A model generated the notes under the pieces. The model worked only from the letters and a program-made list of their open reading frames with translations. It ran no database searches and was not told where the DNA came from. 64,000 nucleotides of DNA from Sinomonas atrocyanea (GTDB lineage: Bacteria; Actinomycetota; Actinomycetes; Actinomycetales; Micrococcaceae), in contig NZ_CP014518.1 in NCBI RefSeq assembly GCF_001577305.1, positions 3,658,001 through 3,722,000 of the forward strand, written 5' to 3'. The first letter of the stretch is position 1, and every line of letters starts with the position of its first letter. The translations under genes were made by a program, and so were the position numbers. Positions 24,403-33,259 of this stretch are shown one piece after another.

Positions 24403-24590
24403 GTCACCTCCGCACCGTTGAGGGGTCACCTCCGCACTGTTGAGGGGTCACCTCCGCAGGCACCCCGCAGCGGCCCCGGACGTGGCTCTTCAACGCGGCG
24501 GGGCTGACTTCTCAACGTGGGGACATGACCCCGCAACACCGCGTACGTGACTTCTCAACGCCGCGTACGTGACTTCTCAACGGGGCGGGG
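24403..24590. repeat. 22-base-period array with units in both orientations (copy 1)
   Basis: Three forward units with core GTTGAGGGGTCACCTCCGC begin their GTCAC at 24403, 24425 and 24447, an exact 22-base period. After a GC-rich spacer come about five reverse units, (G)TGACTTCTCAACGCCGC and variants, with TGA or TGG at 24483, 24505, 24526, 24548 and 24570. The two arms can pair imperfectly. It fills most of the 322-base spacer between 24295 and 24618; the remainder holds the promoter and operator above. A second copy is at 42130. Confidence 0.75.
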
Positions 24591-24617
24591 GCGGGGACGG
24601 ACGTGGCTCCTCGGGGG

Positions 24618-25727
24618 CTAGGGGATGTCCCACCCGCCGTCGCGCTGCTGGGTCGCCTCCACGGCGGCGTGCACGACGGCGGCCAGCCCCTCGCCGTCGG
24701 ACGCGGCCTCGCGCTGGGCCCGCTCCCCCGAGCCGCGGGCGAGCACGCCCCGGAGGGCCCGCTCGGCCCCGGTGAGCTCGCCGGTCTCGCGGAGCACGGG
24801 CCCCACATGCTCGAGCAGGGAGGCGAGGGCGTCCTCGGCCGGGACCGGCCGGCCGCCGAGCGGGTCCACGAGGTCGCCGTTGAGCCCCGAGCGGCTGGCG
24901 CGCCAGGCGGCCAGGCGCAGCACCGCGCCGGGGGTCCCGAGCGGCGGCCGACCCTCGGCGGCCTCGCGTGCGGCGGTCTCGACGAGGCCCCGGACGAGGA
25001 CCGCGACGAGGGCGGAGTCGGCGGCGTTGAGGCACACGTCGGAGGCGCGGACCTCTACGGTCGGGTGGCGGCGCGAGAGGCGGGCGTCGAAGTACACCAT
25101 GCCCGCATCGAGGATGCCGCCGGTGCCCACCATGGACGCCACGAGCCGGTTGTAGGCCTCGGCCGAGCCGAACGGCTCCTGAGGGCCGGAGGTGGGCCAG
25201 CGGTTCCACACCTGGGTGCGGAAGCTCGCGTAGCCGGTGTTCGCCCCGTGCCAGAACGGCGAGTTCGCGCTCAGCGCCGCGAGCAGGGGCAGCCATTCGC
25301 GGATCCGGTCGAGGATCCCCACGCCCTCCTCGGCGGAGGCGATGGACACGTGCACGTGGAGCCCGCACGTGAGCTGCTCGAGGGCGGTCAGGCGGTAGTC
25401 CTCGGCCATCGCGGCGAACCGCTCCCCCTCGCTGAGGTGGGTCGCGGAGCTCAGCGGCGAGGTCCCGAGCGCCGCGATGCGGGCGCCGACCTGCCGCGCC
25501 GCACGGTCCAGGGCCCGGCGGCCGTGGTACAGCTGCCCGAGCAGCTCCTCGTGGGTCAGACAGGGCTCCGTCTGGACCTCGACCTGCTCGAGCTTGAACT
25601 CGCGCTCCACGTCCCGCGGACGGCCCATGACCGCCAGCACCCGGTCCACGAGCGGCTGGGGGGCGCCCGTGTCCGGGTCCACGATCAGCAGCTCTTCCTC
25701 CGCCCCAAAGCTCCGCATACCGGCCAT
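24618..25727 (-). CDS. YbdK-type carboxylate-amine ligase (GCS2 family)
   Basis: The 369-residue protein starts with RSFGAEEELLIVDPDTG, the GCS2-family nucleotide and metal-binding start. CGLHVHVSI and VEVRASDVC follow. These fit the YbdK-like glutamate-cysteine ligase homologues, which have weak or uncharacterised ligase activity. The length fits the family. The start may be Met 1 or Met 4 (ATG 25718). It stands alone, with the 22-base array downstream. Confidence 0.87.
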   Translation of the reverse strand: MAGMRSFGAEEELLIVDPDTGAPQPLVDRVLAVMGRPRDVEREFKLEQVEVQTEPCLTHEELLGQLYHGRRALDRAARQVGARIAALGTSPLSSATHLSEGERFAAMAEDYRLTALEQLTCGLHVHVSIASAEEGVGILDRIREWLPLLAALSANSPFWHGANTGYASFRTQVWNRWPTSGPQEPFGSAEAYNRLVASMVGTGGILDAGMVYFDARLSRRHPTVEVRASDVCLNAADSALVAVLVRGLVETAAREAAEGRPPLGTPGAVLRLAAWRASRSGLNGDLVDPLGGRPVPAEDALASLLEHVGPVLRETGELTGAERALRGVLARGSGERAQREAASDGEGLAAVVHAAVEATQQRDGGWDIP

Positions 25728-25809
25728 TCTGCCAACCCCTGCCGCCCCGCGGACAACCCCCGGCGCCCGGCGCGGCGGCCGGAGCAGCGGCCGGCCCTAC
25801 TCTGGGTGC

Positions 25810-26463
25810 ATGGATGCCCGCACCTGGTCCCTCGTGTTCGACCTCCTCGGGGTGTTCTTCTTCGCCGTCTCAGGCTGCCTCCTGGCCGTGCAGAAGAACT
25901 TCGACATCGTGGGCTCGCTGATGCTGGGCTCCCTCACCGGGCTCGGCGGCGGCGTGATCCGGGACCTCGTGCTGGGGCGCTTCCCCAACTCGTTCGCCGA
26001 GCCCGTCTACCTCGCCCCGCCCGTCCTGGCCGCGGCGGTGGTGTACTTCCTCATGCCCGCGGTGCAGAAGGCGCGCCGGACGCTCCTGACGTTCGACGCC
26101 GCGGGGCTGGCGCTGTTCTGCATCACCGGCACCGTGACGGCCCTGAGCTACGGGGTGAACCCGGTCTCGGCGGCGCTGCTGGGGACCGTGACCGCGATCG
26201 GCGGCGGCCTCATGCGGGACACGGTGGCCAACGTCCGGCCAGGGCTCTTCGACCGGCACGACCTCTACGCCATCCCGGCGATGGTGGGCGCCGGGGCGGT
26301 GGCCGCCCTGTGGCCCCTCGGGCTCTACTCGACGGCCGCGGGCGTGGTCGTGGCGGTGGTCGTCTTCGCGTTCCGCATCCTCGCCCTGCGCCTGCGCTGG
26401 CGGGTCCCGCTCGCGGCCTCCAGCCGGCACCGCAGCGGCGGGGAGGCCCCCGCGCGGGAGTGA
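25810..26463 (+). CDS. TRIC/UPF0126-type membrane protein
   Basis: The 217-residue protein has about seven hydrophobic segments arranged as two similar halves. Each half carries the family motif: SLTGLGGGVIRDLVLG (about 40-55) and TVTAIGGGLMRDTVANVRP (about 125-143). UPF0126 (YadS-like) proteins are bacterial relatives of trimeric intracellular cation channels. The C-terminal tail is basic and soluble. ATG 25810 begins directly at the domain. It faces the divergent ligase gene 82 bases away. Ion specificity is unknown. Confidence 0.88.
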   Translation: MDARTWSLVFDLLGVFFFAVSGCLLAVQKNFDIVGSLMLGSLTGLGGGVIRDLVLGRFPNSFAEPVYLAPPVLAAAVVYFLMPAVQKARRTLLTFDAAGLALFCITGTVTALSYGVNPVSAALLGTVTAIGGGLMRDTVANVRPGLFDRHDLYAIPAMVGAGAVAALWPLGLYSTAAGVVVAVVVFAFRILALRLRWRVPLAASSRHRSGGEAPARE

Positions 26464-26550
26464 GCCGCGCGCCGTCGTCCGCCCCGTTCCGGACGGTGTT
26501 CGGCGCGGGGGCCTTGACGCGCTCCCCACCCGAGGGAGTTGGCTAGGACC

Positions 26551-27549
26551 ATGACCCAGACACGAACCCTCGGCACCGCCTCCCCGCTCACCGTCTCCGC
26601 CCTCGGCCTCGGCTGCATGGGCATGTCCGAGTTCTACGGGACCCCCGACGAGGCCGCGGGCCTCGCCACCATCCACCGGGCGCTCGAGCTCGGGATCACG
26701 TTCCTGGACACCGCGGACATGTACGGGCCGTTCACGAACGAGCTGCTCGTGGGCCGGGCGATCGCGGGGCGCCGCGACGAGGTCCAGCTGGCCACGAAGT
26801 TCGGCAACGTCCGCGGACCGAACGGCGAGCGCCTCGGCATCAGCGGCACCCCGGAGTACGTGCGCGAGGCGTGCGACGCGTCCCTGCAGCGCCTCGGCGT
26901 GGACCACATCGACCTCTACTACCAGCACCGGGTGGACCCCAAGGTCCCGATCGAGGACACCGTCGGCGCGATGGCCGAGCTGGTCCAGGCGGGCAAGGTC
27001 CGCCACCTCGGCCTCTCGGAGGCCTCCGCGGCGACGATCCGGCGCGCGCACGCCGTGCATCCGATCACGGCCCTCGAGACCGAGTACTCGCTGTTCACCC
27101 GCGACCTCGAGGACGAGATCCTCCCCACCCTCCGGGAGCTCGGGATCGGCCTCGTGCCCTATTCCCCGCTGGGACGGGGCATCCTCACGGGCCGGATCAC
27201 CGCCGAGTCCCTCGCGAAGGCGGGCGACTCCCGCAGCAGCCGCTACTTCCCGCGCTTCCAGGGCGAGGCCCTCGACGCGAACCTCAGGCTCGTGGAGCAG
27301 GTCAAGGAGATCGCCGCCGCGAAGGGGGTCACGCCGGGGCAGATCGCGCTGGCCTGGGTCCTCGCGCAGGGCGAGGACGTGGTCCCGATCCCGGGCACCA
27401 AGCGCGTGGAGTACCTCGAGGAGAACGCCGCGGCGCTGGACGTGGAGCTGAGCCGGGACGACCTCGAGGCCCTCGAGCGCGCGGTGCCGCGGGACGCGGT
27501 CGTCGGCTCCCGCTACGGGGACATGAGCAGCATCGACACGAGCCGCTAG
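26551..27549 (+). CDS. aldo/keto reductase
   Basis: The 332-residue NADPH-dependent oxidoreductase has the AKR catalytic set: Asp and Tyr in FLDTADMYGPFTNE, Lys in LATKFGNV and His in YYQHRVDP. PYSPLGRGILTG and IPGTKRVEYLEEN are typical of the AKR13-like group that reduces aldehydes and ketones. ATG 26551 follows AGGACC; a TTG four codons upstream is an alternative start. Substrate not evident. It is transcribed alone and ends in a spacer holding two hairpins. Confidence 0.9.
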   Translation: MTQTRTLGTASPLTVSALGLGCMGMSEFYGTPDEAAGLATIHRALELGITFLDTADMYGPFTNELLVGRAIAGRRDEVQLATKFGNVRGPNGERLGISGTPEYVREACDASLQRLGVDHIDLYYQHRVDPKVPIEDTVGAMAELVQAGKVRHLGLSEASAATIRRAHAVHPITALETEYSLFTRDLEDEILPTLRELGIGLVPYSPLGRGILTGRITAESLAKAGDSRSSRYFPRFQGEALDANLRLVEQVKEIAAAKGVTPGQIALAWVLAQGEDVVPIPGTKRVEYLEENAAALDVELSRDDLEALERAVPRDAVVGSRYGDMSSIDTSR

Positions 27550-27573
27550 CCCGGCCCCCGGCCCCCGGCCCCG

Positions 27574-27634
27574 CGAAATGGTGGGTTGAGCACCGTGCAG
27601 ACCTGCAGGACCGTGCTCAACCCACCATTTGCGG
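27574..27634. repeat. long hairpin, co-varying family (copy 1)
   Basis: Arms AAATGGTGGGTTGAGCAC (27576-27593) and the complement at 27613-27630 form a perfect 18-base stem, extended by CCGC/GCGG with one bulge. It resembles the hairpin at 33182-33242. Where the two differ, both arms have changed so that pairing is kept. It lies just after the aldo/keto reductase gene. Confidence 0.7.
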
Positions 27635-27650
27635 ACGCGGGAGCGCACGA

Positions 27651-27685
27651 CGGCGGGCCCGCACCTTCTCGGTGCGGGGCCGCCG
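27651..27685. terminator. tagged GC hairpin between convergent genes
   Basis: The lead-in GCGCACGACGGCGG is followed by arms 27651-27665 and 27671-27685 (15 bases, one mismatch) around a TTCTC loop. It is one of the shared GCACGACG-tagged hairpins at convergent gene ends. Confidence 0.7.
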
Positions 27686-27730
27686 GTGTGAGTGGTCCCG
27701 TTCAGGCACCCGTGCGGCGACCGGGAGGCC

Positions 27731-28855
27731 TCAGCCGTCCTCCCCCGCCGGCGTGGAGGCCGCGGTGTAGCCCTCGAGCTTGAGCGCCGCCTGGGCGTAC
27801 TTCTGCGTGAAGGTGTCCGTCATCTTGATCTTCGAGGTGTCCACCCCGATGGTCTTCTCCTCCTCGAAGATCGTCTTGGGGCCGCCCGCGGGCATGATCC
27901 CGTCCGGCAGGAACTGCGCCTTGTCCTGGTCCAGCGCCTTGACGTACTGGTCCTTGGTGATGGTGGCGTTCTGGACGTAGGACTGCGGCAGCTTGTCCGC
28001 GATGTCCGCCGCCGAGTGCGTGCTGATCCAGTGCATCGTGTCCACGAGCGCGTCGACGACCTTCTGCGCCGCGTCCTCGTGGGACTTCACCCAGTCCGCC
28101 TGGGCCAGCAGGCCCGCCGAGGGGAGCGTGCCGCCGAGCGCCGCCTTGGCGCCGTCCGCCGTCGCGAGGTCGATCGCCGGGACGGCGAGGTTCTTCGCCT
28201 CCAGCGCCCCGACCGTGGGCTGGGTGGTCATGACGCAGTCGGCGGAGCCGCGCTGGATGGCCGCGATCGCGGTGGCACCGGCGCCCACCGCGATCGTGTG
28301 GTAGTCGTTCTTGGACAGGCCGGCCTTGGACACGATGAACTGGGTGAGCTCGTCGGTGCCGGAGCCGAGGTCGGTCACGCCGACGGTCTTGCCCTTGAGG
28401 TCCGCTCCCGAGTGGACGTTGGCCTTCGGCGTGCACATGATGCGCTCGCCCGGGGCGCCGGAGAGCTGGACCAGGTTGACGACGTTCTTGCCCTTGGACT
28501 GGAAGTCGACCGTGTGGATGTACCAGGCGCCGGCCATGTCGACCTGGCCCGAGGCCATCGCGTCCTCGGCGCCGACGCCGCCCTGCTGCTCCGTGGAGAG
28601 CTCCACCTTGACGCCGTACTTCTGGTAGAAGCCCAGCTGCTGCGCGAGCTGGTACGGCAGGTAGATCTGCTTGTCGATGCCGCCCACCATGAGCTTGACG
28701 GTGGGCATGCTCGCGCTGTCCGCGCTCTGGCCGCTGCTCGCGGTGCTCCCGCTCGAGGCGGCGCTGCCCCCGCCGCAGGCGGACAGGGTGAGCGCCACGG
28801 CTCCGGCGGCGGCTGCGGCGTAGATGCTGCGCTTCATCTTCATTGTTTTACGCAT
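27731..28855 (-). CDS. ABC transporter substrate-binding lipoprotein (SsuA/TauA/NMT1 type)
   Basis: The 374-residue protein has a lipoprotein signal (MKMKRSIYAAAAAG, then LTLSAC with the acylated Cys) and a Ser/Gly-rich linker. An NMT1-like periplasmic-binding fold follows (IDKQIYLPYQLAQQLGFYQKYGV; DLGSGTDELTQFIV). Such proteins bind sulfonates, nitrate, pyrimidine precursors or aromatic acids; the ligand here is unknown. The downstream permease and ATPase partners are on the same strand, upstream in coordinates. Start Met 1 or Met 5 is possible. Next to it, across a divergent promoter region, is a two-component system. Confidence 0.88.
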   Translation of the reverse strand: MRKTMKMKRSIYAAAAAGAVALTLSACGGGSAASSGSTASSGQSADSASMPTVKLMVGGIDKQIYLPYQLAQQLGFYQKYGVKVELSTEQQGGVGAEDAMASGQVDMAGAWYIHTVDFQSKGKNVVNLVQLSGAPGERIMCTPKANVHSGADLKGKTVGVTDLGSGTDELTQFIVSKAGLSKNDYHTIAVGAGATAIAAIQRGSADCVMTTQPTVGALEAKNLAVPAIDLATADGAKAALGGTLPSAGLLAQADWVKSHEDAAQKVVDALVDTMHWISTHSAADIADKLPQSYVQNATITKDQYVKALDQDKAQFLPDGIMPAGGPKTIFEEEKTIGVDTSKIKMTDTFTQKYAQAALKLEGYTAASTPAGEDG

Positions 28856-28904
28856 CCTCTGTGTTATTCCTGCTGGAAATTCCGGGTGAAAAGGGAAAGA
28901 AATG

Positions 28905-29785
28905 CTAGATGGCCTGCGCCTCGGAGCGGTTCGGCGGCCGCCATTTGAGGAGGGACTTCTCCAGCAGGCTGATCAGGAATTCGGCGCCGAGGGTGATCAC
29001 CGCGATGATGACCATGCAGGCGAACACCGTATTGGGATCGAAAGTGCCCTGGGCCTGGCTGATGATCAGCCCGACGCCCTGCTGGGCGCCGAGCACCTCG
29101 GCGACGAGCGCGCCGATGATCGCGAACCCGAAGGCGGTGTGGAGGCTCGCGATGATCCAGGTCATCGCCGACGGGATGGTCACGTGCAGGGCCACCTGGA
29201 ACGGGGAGGCACCGAGCACCCGCACATTGGCGACAAGGTTCTGGTCGACCTCCCGCACGCCCTGGAACGCGTTGAAGAAGACCACGAAGAACACGAGCAC
29301 CGCCGCGAGGAGGATCTTCGGGAAGACGCCGAGGCCGAACGCGACGATGAAGATCGACCCGAGCACGATCCTGGGGATCGAATTCACGATCCGGATGTAG
29401 GGGCCGATCACGGCGGAGAGGTACTTGTTGGACCCCAGCAGGATCCCCAGCACCACGCCGACGAGCGTGCCGAGCAGGAACCCGAGGAACGCCTCCTGGA
29501 CCGTGACCCACAGGTTCTCCCAGATGGTGCCGAACGCGGTGCCCTCGGTGAACAGCCGCACGAGGCTGTTCCAGATCTCCGACGGCTGGCCGAAGAAGAA
29601 CTTGTCCACCCAGCCCTCCTCGGTGAACCACTGCCAGCCGCCCACCACGGCCACCGCCAGGGCGATGCGCCCGGCCCAGATCAGCGTCCGGCGCCTGCGG
29701 AAGGATGCCCGCGCGGCCTCCTGGAGCTCGGCCCCTTGGTCCTTGCGCCCCTCGGCGGCGCGCACCTTCTCCTCTGCCATGGCCG

Positions 29786-29789
<4 letters not shown>
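28905..29789 (-). CDS. ABC transporter permease (SsuC/TauC type)
   Basis: The 294-residue membrane protein has six predicted helices and the inner-membrane permease loop EVDQNLVANVRVLGASPFQVALHVTIPSA, which docks the ATPase. ATG 29789 overlaps the ATPase stop by four bases (ATGA). The N terminus is soluble and charged for about 30 residues. It works with the adjacent ATPase and lipoprotein as an importer. A shorter start at ATG 29780 is possible. Confidence 0.9.
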
Positions 29790-30634
<845 letters not shown>

Positions 30635-30714
30635 GGTCAAAAGACCTCTCTGTCTTTGTACGCCCACAGAATTTGCAGGGACGCCATTGTCTGGTGGATC
30701 CTTAATCCATGCCC

Positions 30715-30731
30715 CGTGAAATGGATCACAT
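30715..30731. promoter_or_regulatory. CRP/GlxR-like site in the divergent control region
   Basis: CGTGAAATGGATCACAT has the GTGA-N6-TCAC pattern and lies between the ABC operon and the sensor-kinase gene, about 80 bases from the first and 120 from the second. The surrounding 30635-30851 spacer is AT-richer than the genes and must hold both promoters, though I could not assign them securely. Confidence 0.5.
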
Positions 30732-30851
30732 CGGCTGCACTGACAGTAGGAAAATGTCACCTCCCGCAGCCAGCCTTGCGCGTCTTGCGAGGGTTATCAG
30801 CGTTAAAACGTATTTCGAGCCTTTTGCTCATTCGGGGCAGGGCGTGCCGCA

Positions 30852-32465
30852 ATGAGGCGTGCGCGGGACTGGTGGGCCGACCGTCCGCTTGCCTCGCAGA
30901 TCCTCGTATGGACCCTCGTGCTGATCGTGCTCACCGTGGCCCTCGGCGGCTTCGTCGCGGACCGCATCACGGGCCAGATCCTCGACAACCAGTTCCAGCT
31001 GCGCGCCCTCGGGGTCGCGGAGTCCGTGGCCCAGATGCCCGAGGTCACCGCGGACCTGGCTTCCCGCGATCCCGGCCACCAGATCCAGGCCCTCGCCGAG
31101 CAGGTCAGGGTCCGGGCCAAGACGGACTACGTCGTGGTCACGGACCGGGAGGGGATCCGGTTCTCGCACCCCACGCCCTCGCTCATCGGGCAGCGGCTCG
31201 AGGAGCCGGTCGCGGTGCTCGACGGGCAGAGCCACCTGGGCACGAACCATGGCAGCCTCGGGGACTCGGCGAACGCGAAGGCCCCAATCCTCGATGCCGG
31301 CGGCCACGTCGTGGGGCAGGTCTCGGTGGGCATCCTCGAGACCGCGGTCAGCACCGAGTTCACGCAGGACGCCGGGACCGTCGCGGCGTACTCCGCGCTC
31401 ATCCTGCTCCTCGGCGGGGCCGGCTCGTTCCTGCTCGCCCGGACCATCAAGCGGGCCACGTTCGGGCTCGAGCCGGCGGCGATCGCCTCGCTCCTGCAGG
31501 ACCGGGAGGCCCTCCTGCACGGAATCCGCGAGGGCATGGTGGGGCTCGACGACGACGGCCGCGTCACCGTGATCAACAACGAGGCGCGGCGGCTCCTGCA
31601 CCTCGGGGACACCGCGCTGGGCCAGCCCGTCTCGGAGCTCATCCCGCCCGGCCGGCTCCGCGACATCCTCACGGGCGATGCGCCGGGCGAGGACCAGTCG
31701 GTCATCACCGAGGATGCACTTCTCGTGGCCAACCGCAGGCCCGTGAGCGTGGGCGGGCGCAGCGTGGGCGCGGTCGTGACCCTCCGCGACCGCACCGAGG
31801 TCGAGGCCCTCGTCCGCGACCTCCGCTCGCTCGAGGGGCTCATGGACGCGCTGCGGGCGCAGGAGCACGAGTACGCCAACCGCCTGCACACCGTGGGGGG
31901 CCTCCTGGACCTCGGCGAGCCCGAACAGGCCCGGACGTTCATCTCCGGCATCTCGGACTCGTCCCGCTCCCTCGGCGAGGGGCTGCGGGCGCGGATCGAG
32001 CCGCCCGAGCTCGCCGCGCTCATCCACGCCAAGATCACCATCGCCGCCGAGCAGGACGTGCGCCTGGCCGTCTCCGAGGACTCGCACCTGCGCGAGCCCG
32101 GCCTCGGAACGCAGGACCTGCTCACGATCGTGGGGAACCTCCTCGACAACGCGGTCGACGCCGTCTCCGGGCTCCCGGGGCCCCGGGAGGTCACGCTCAC
32201 CCTCGACGACTCGTCCGGGGTCTTCGTCTCGGTGACCGACAACGGCCCGGGGGTGCCCGCGGAGGCGGTGGACGACGTCGTGCGCGACGGGTACACGACC
32301 AAGCCCGGGAGGGCGGGGAAGCCAGACCTGCGGCGCGGGATCGGGCTCGCTCTCGTGACGCGGATCGTGCGGCGTGCCGGTGGCACGATGGACGTGTTCG
32401 CCGGGCCCGGCGGGCGGTTCGAGGTGTGGATTCCGAGGGGCGAGGGCGGGGAGGCGCGGCCGTGA
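30852..32465 (+). CDS. CitA/DcuS-type sensor histidine kinase
   Basis: The 537-residue kinase has two membrane segments (about 17-40 and 184-204) around an extracellular sensor domain. A cytoplasmic PAS-like region (HGIREGMVGLDDDGRVTVINNEA) follows. The phosphoacceptor His lies in QEHEYANRLHTVGGLL (about 339), with the ATPase motifs NLLDNAVDAV and DNGPGVP. This is the architecture of kinases that sense citrate or dicarboxylates. ATG 30852 is used because the membrane helix follows closely. Its stop overlaps the regulator start by four bases. Confidence 0.9.
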   Translation: MRRARDWWADRPLASQILVWTLVLIVLTVALGGFVADRITGQILDNQFQLRALGVAESVAQMPEVTADLASRDPGHQIQALAEQVRVRAKTDYVVVTDREGIRFSHPTPSLIGQRLEEPVAVLDGQSHLGTNHGSLGDSANAKAPILDAGGHVVGQVSVGILETAVSTEFTQDAGTVAAYSALILLLGGAGSFLLARTIKRATFGLEPAAIASLLQDREALLHGIREGMVGLDDDGRVTVINNEARRLLHLGDTALGQPVSELIPPGRLRDILTGDAPGEDQSVITEDALLVANRRPVSVGGRSVGAVVTLRDRTEVEALVRDLRSLEGLMDALRAQEHEYANRLHTVGGLLDLGEPEQARTFISGISDSSRSLGEGLRARIEPPELAALIHAKITIAAEQDVRLAVSEDSHLREPGLGTQDLLTIVGNLLDNAVDAVSGLPGPREVTLTLDDSSGVFVSVTDNGPGVPAEAVDDVVRDGYTTKPGRAGKPDLRRGIGLALVTRIVRRAGGTMDVFAGPGGRFEVWIPRGEGGEARP

Positions 32466-33154
32466 TCAGGGTTCTCGTGGTCGACGACGACTTCCGCGTG
32501 GCGCGGCTGCACGCGGCCCAGGTGGCCCGCGTGCCGGGGTACGAGTGCGTGGGCGAGGCGCACACCGCGGCGGAGGCGCGCGAGGCCATCGCCCGCGAGC
32601 GCCCCGACCTCGTGCTGCTCGACGTGTACCTGCCCGACGAGGACGGCATCGCCCTGCTGGCTTCCCTGCGCGAGGCCGGGCACGATGTGGACGTCATCAT
32701 CATCACCGCCGCGCGGGACATCGCGACCGTGCGCGCCGCGATGCGCGGCGGAGCCGTGCACTACCTCGTGAAGCCGTTCGGGTTCGAGCAGCTCGCGGCC
32801 CAGCTCGGGGCGTACCGGCGGTGGCGGGCGGACGCGGAGTCCCGGAGCCGGACGGGGATCACCGGCCAGAACGACGTCGACGCGCTCTTCGCGTCCCAGC
32901 GCGCCTCGACGGCCGCTGCGGGCCCCGGCCCGGGCTCCGCGCGGCGCCTGCCGCCGACCATGCAGAAGGTGCTCGACGCCGTCCTGGGTGCCGGCCGTCC
33001 GCTCGGCGCCCAGGACGTCTCCGACCTCATCGGGATCTCCCGCCCCACGGCCCAGCGCTATCTGAGCGAGCTCGAGCGGAAGGGCCGGCTCACCCTGCAC
33101 CTCGAGTACGGGGCAACGGGGCGACCGGTCAACACGTACGTCCCGGGCGGCTGA
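32462..33154 (+). CDS. CitB/DcuR-type response regulator
   Basis: The 230-residue regulator has a receiver domain with phosphorylation site Asp 54 in LVLLDVYLPDEDG and switch Lys in YLVKPFG. A C-terminal helix-turn-helix (VSDLIGISRPTAQRYLSELERKGRL) follows, typical of the citrate-regulator group. GTG 32462 overlaps the kinase stop. The likely target is the divergent ABC operon, although the family more often controls carboxylate carriers. The intervening linker is Ala/Gly/Pro-rich. Confidence 0.92.
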   Translation: MIRVLVVDDDFRVARLHAAQVARVPGYECVGEAHTAAEAREAIARERPDLVLLDVYLPDEDGIALLASLREAGHDVDVIIITAARDIATVRAAMRGGAVHYLVKPFGFEQLAAQLGAYRRWRADAESRSRTGITGQNDVDALFASQRASTAAAGPGPGSARRLPPTMQKVLDAVLGAGRPLGAQDVSDLIGISRPTAQRYLSELERKGRLTLHLEYGATGRPVNTYVPGG

Positions 33155-33181
33155 CCCGCTGGCCCTGCGGTGCTCGGGCCG

Positions 33182-33242
33182 CGCAATTGGTGACTTGAGC
33201 ACGGTGCCGAGTCCTCGCACCGTGCTCAAGTCACCAATTGCG
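33182..33242. repeat. long perfect hairpin, co-varying family (copy 2)
   Basis: Perfect 26-base arms (33182-33207 and 33217-33242) surround a 9-base loop. The stem core AATTGGTGACTTGAGCACGG corresponds to AAATGGTGGGTTGAGCACGG of copy 1, with matching changes in the opposite arm. It fills the gap between a plus-strand regulator and a minus-strand transporter, where it may act as a terminator. No T tract is present. Confidence 0.75.
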
Positions 33243-33259
33243 GACGGGGCGCAGGTGGC

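Noticed and set aside
24403..24590. CRISPR array
   Set aside because: The 22-base units are contiguous with no unique spacers of constant length, occur in both orientations, and no cas genes are nearby.
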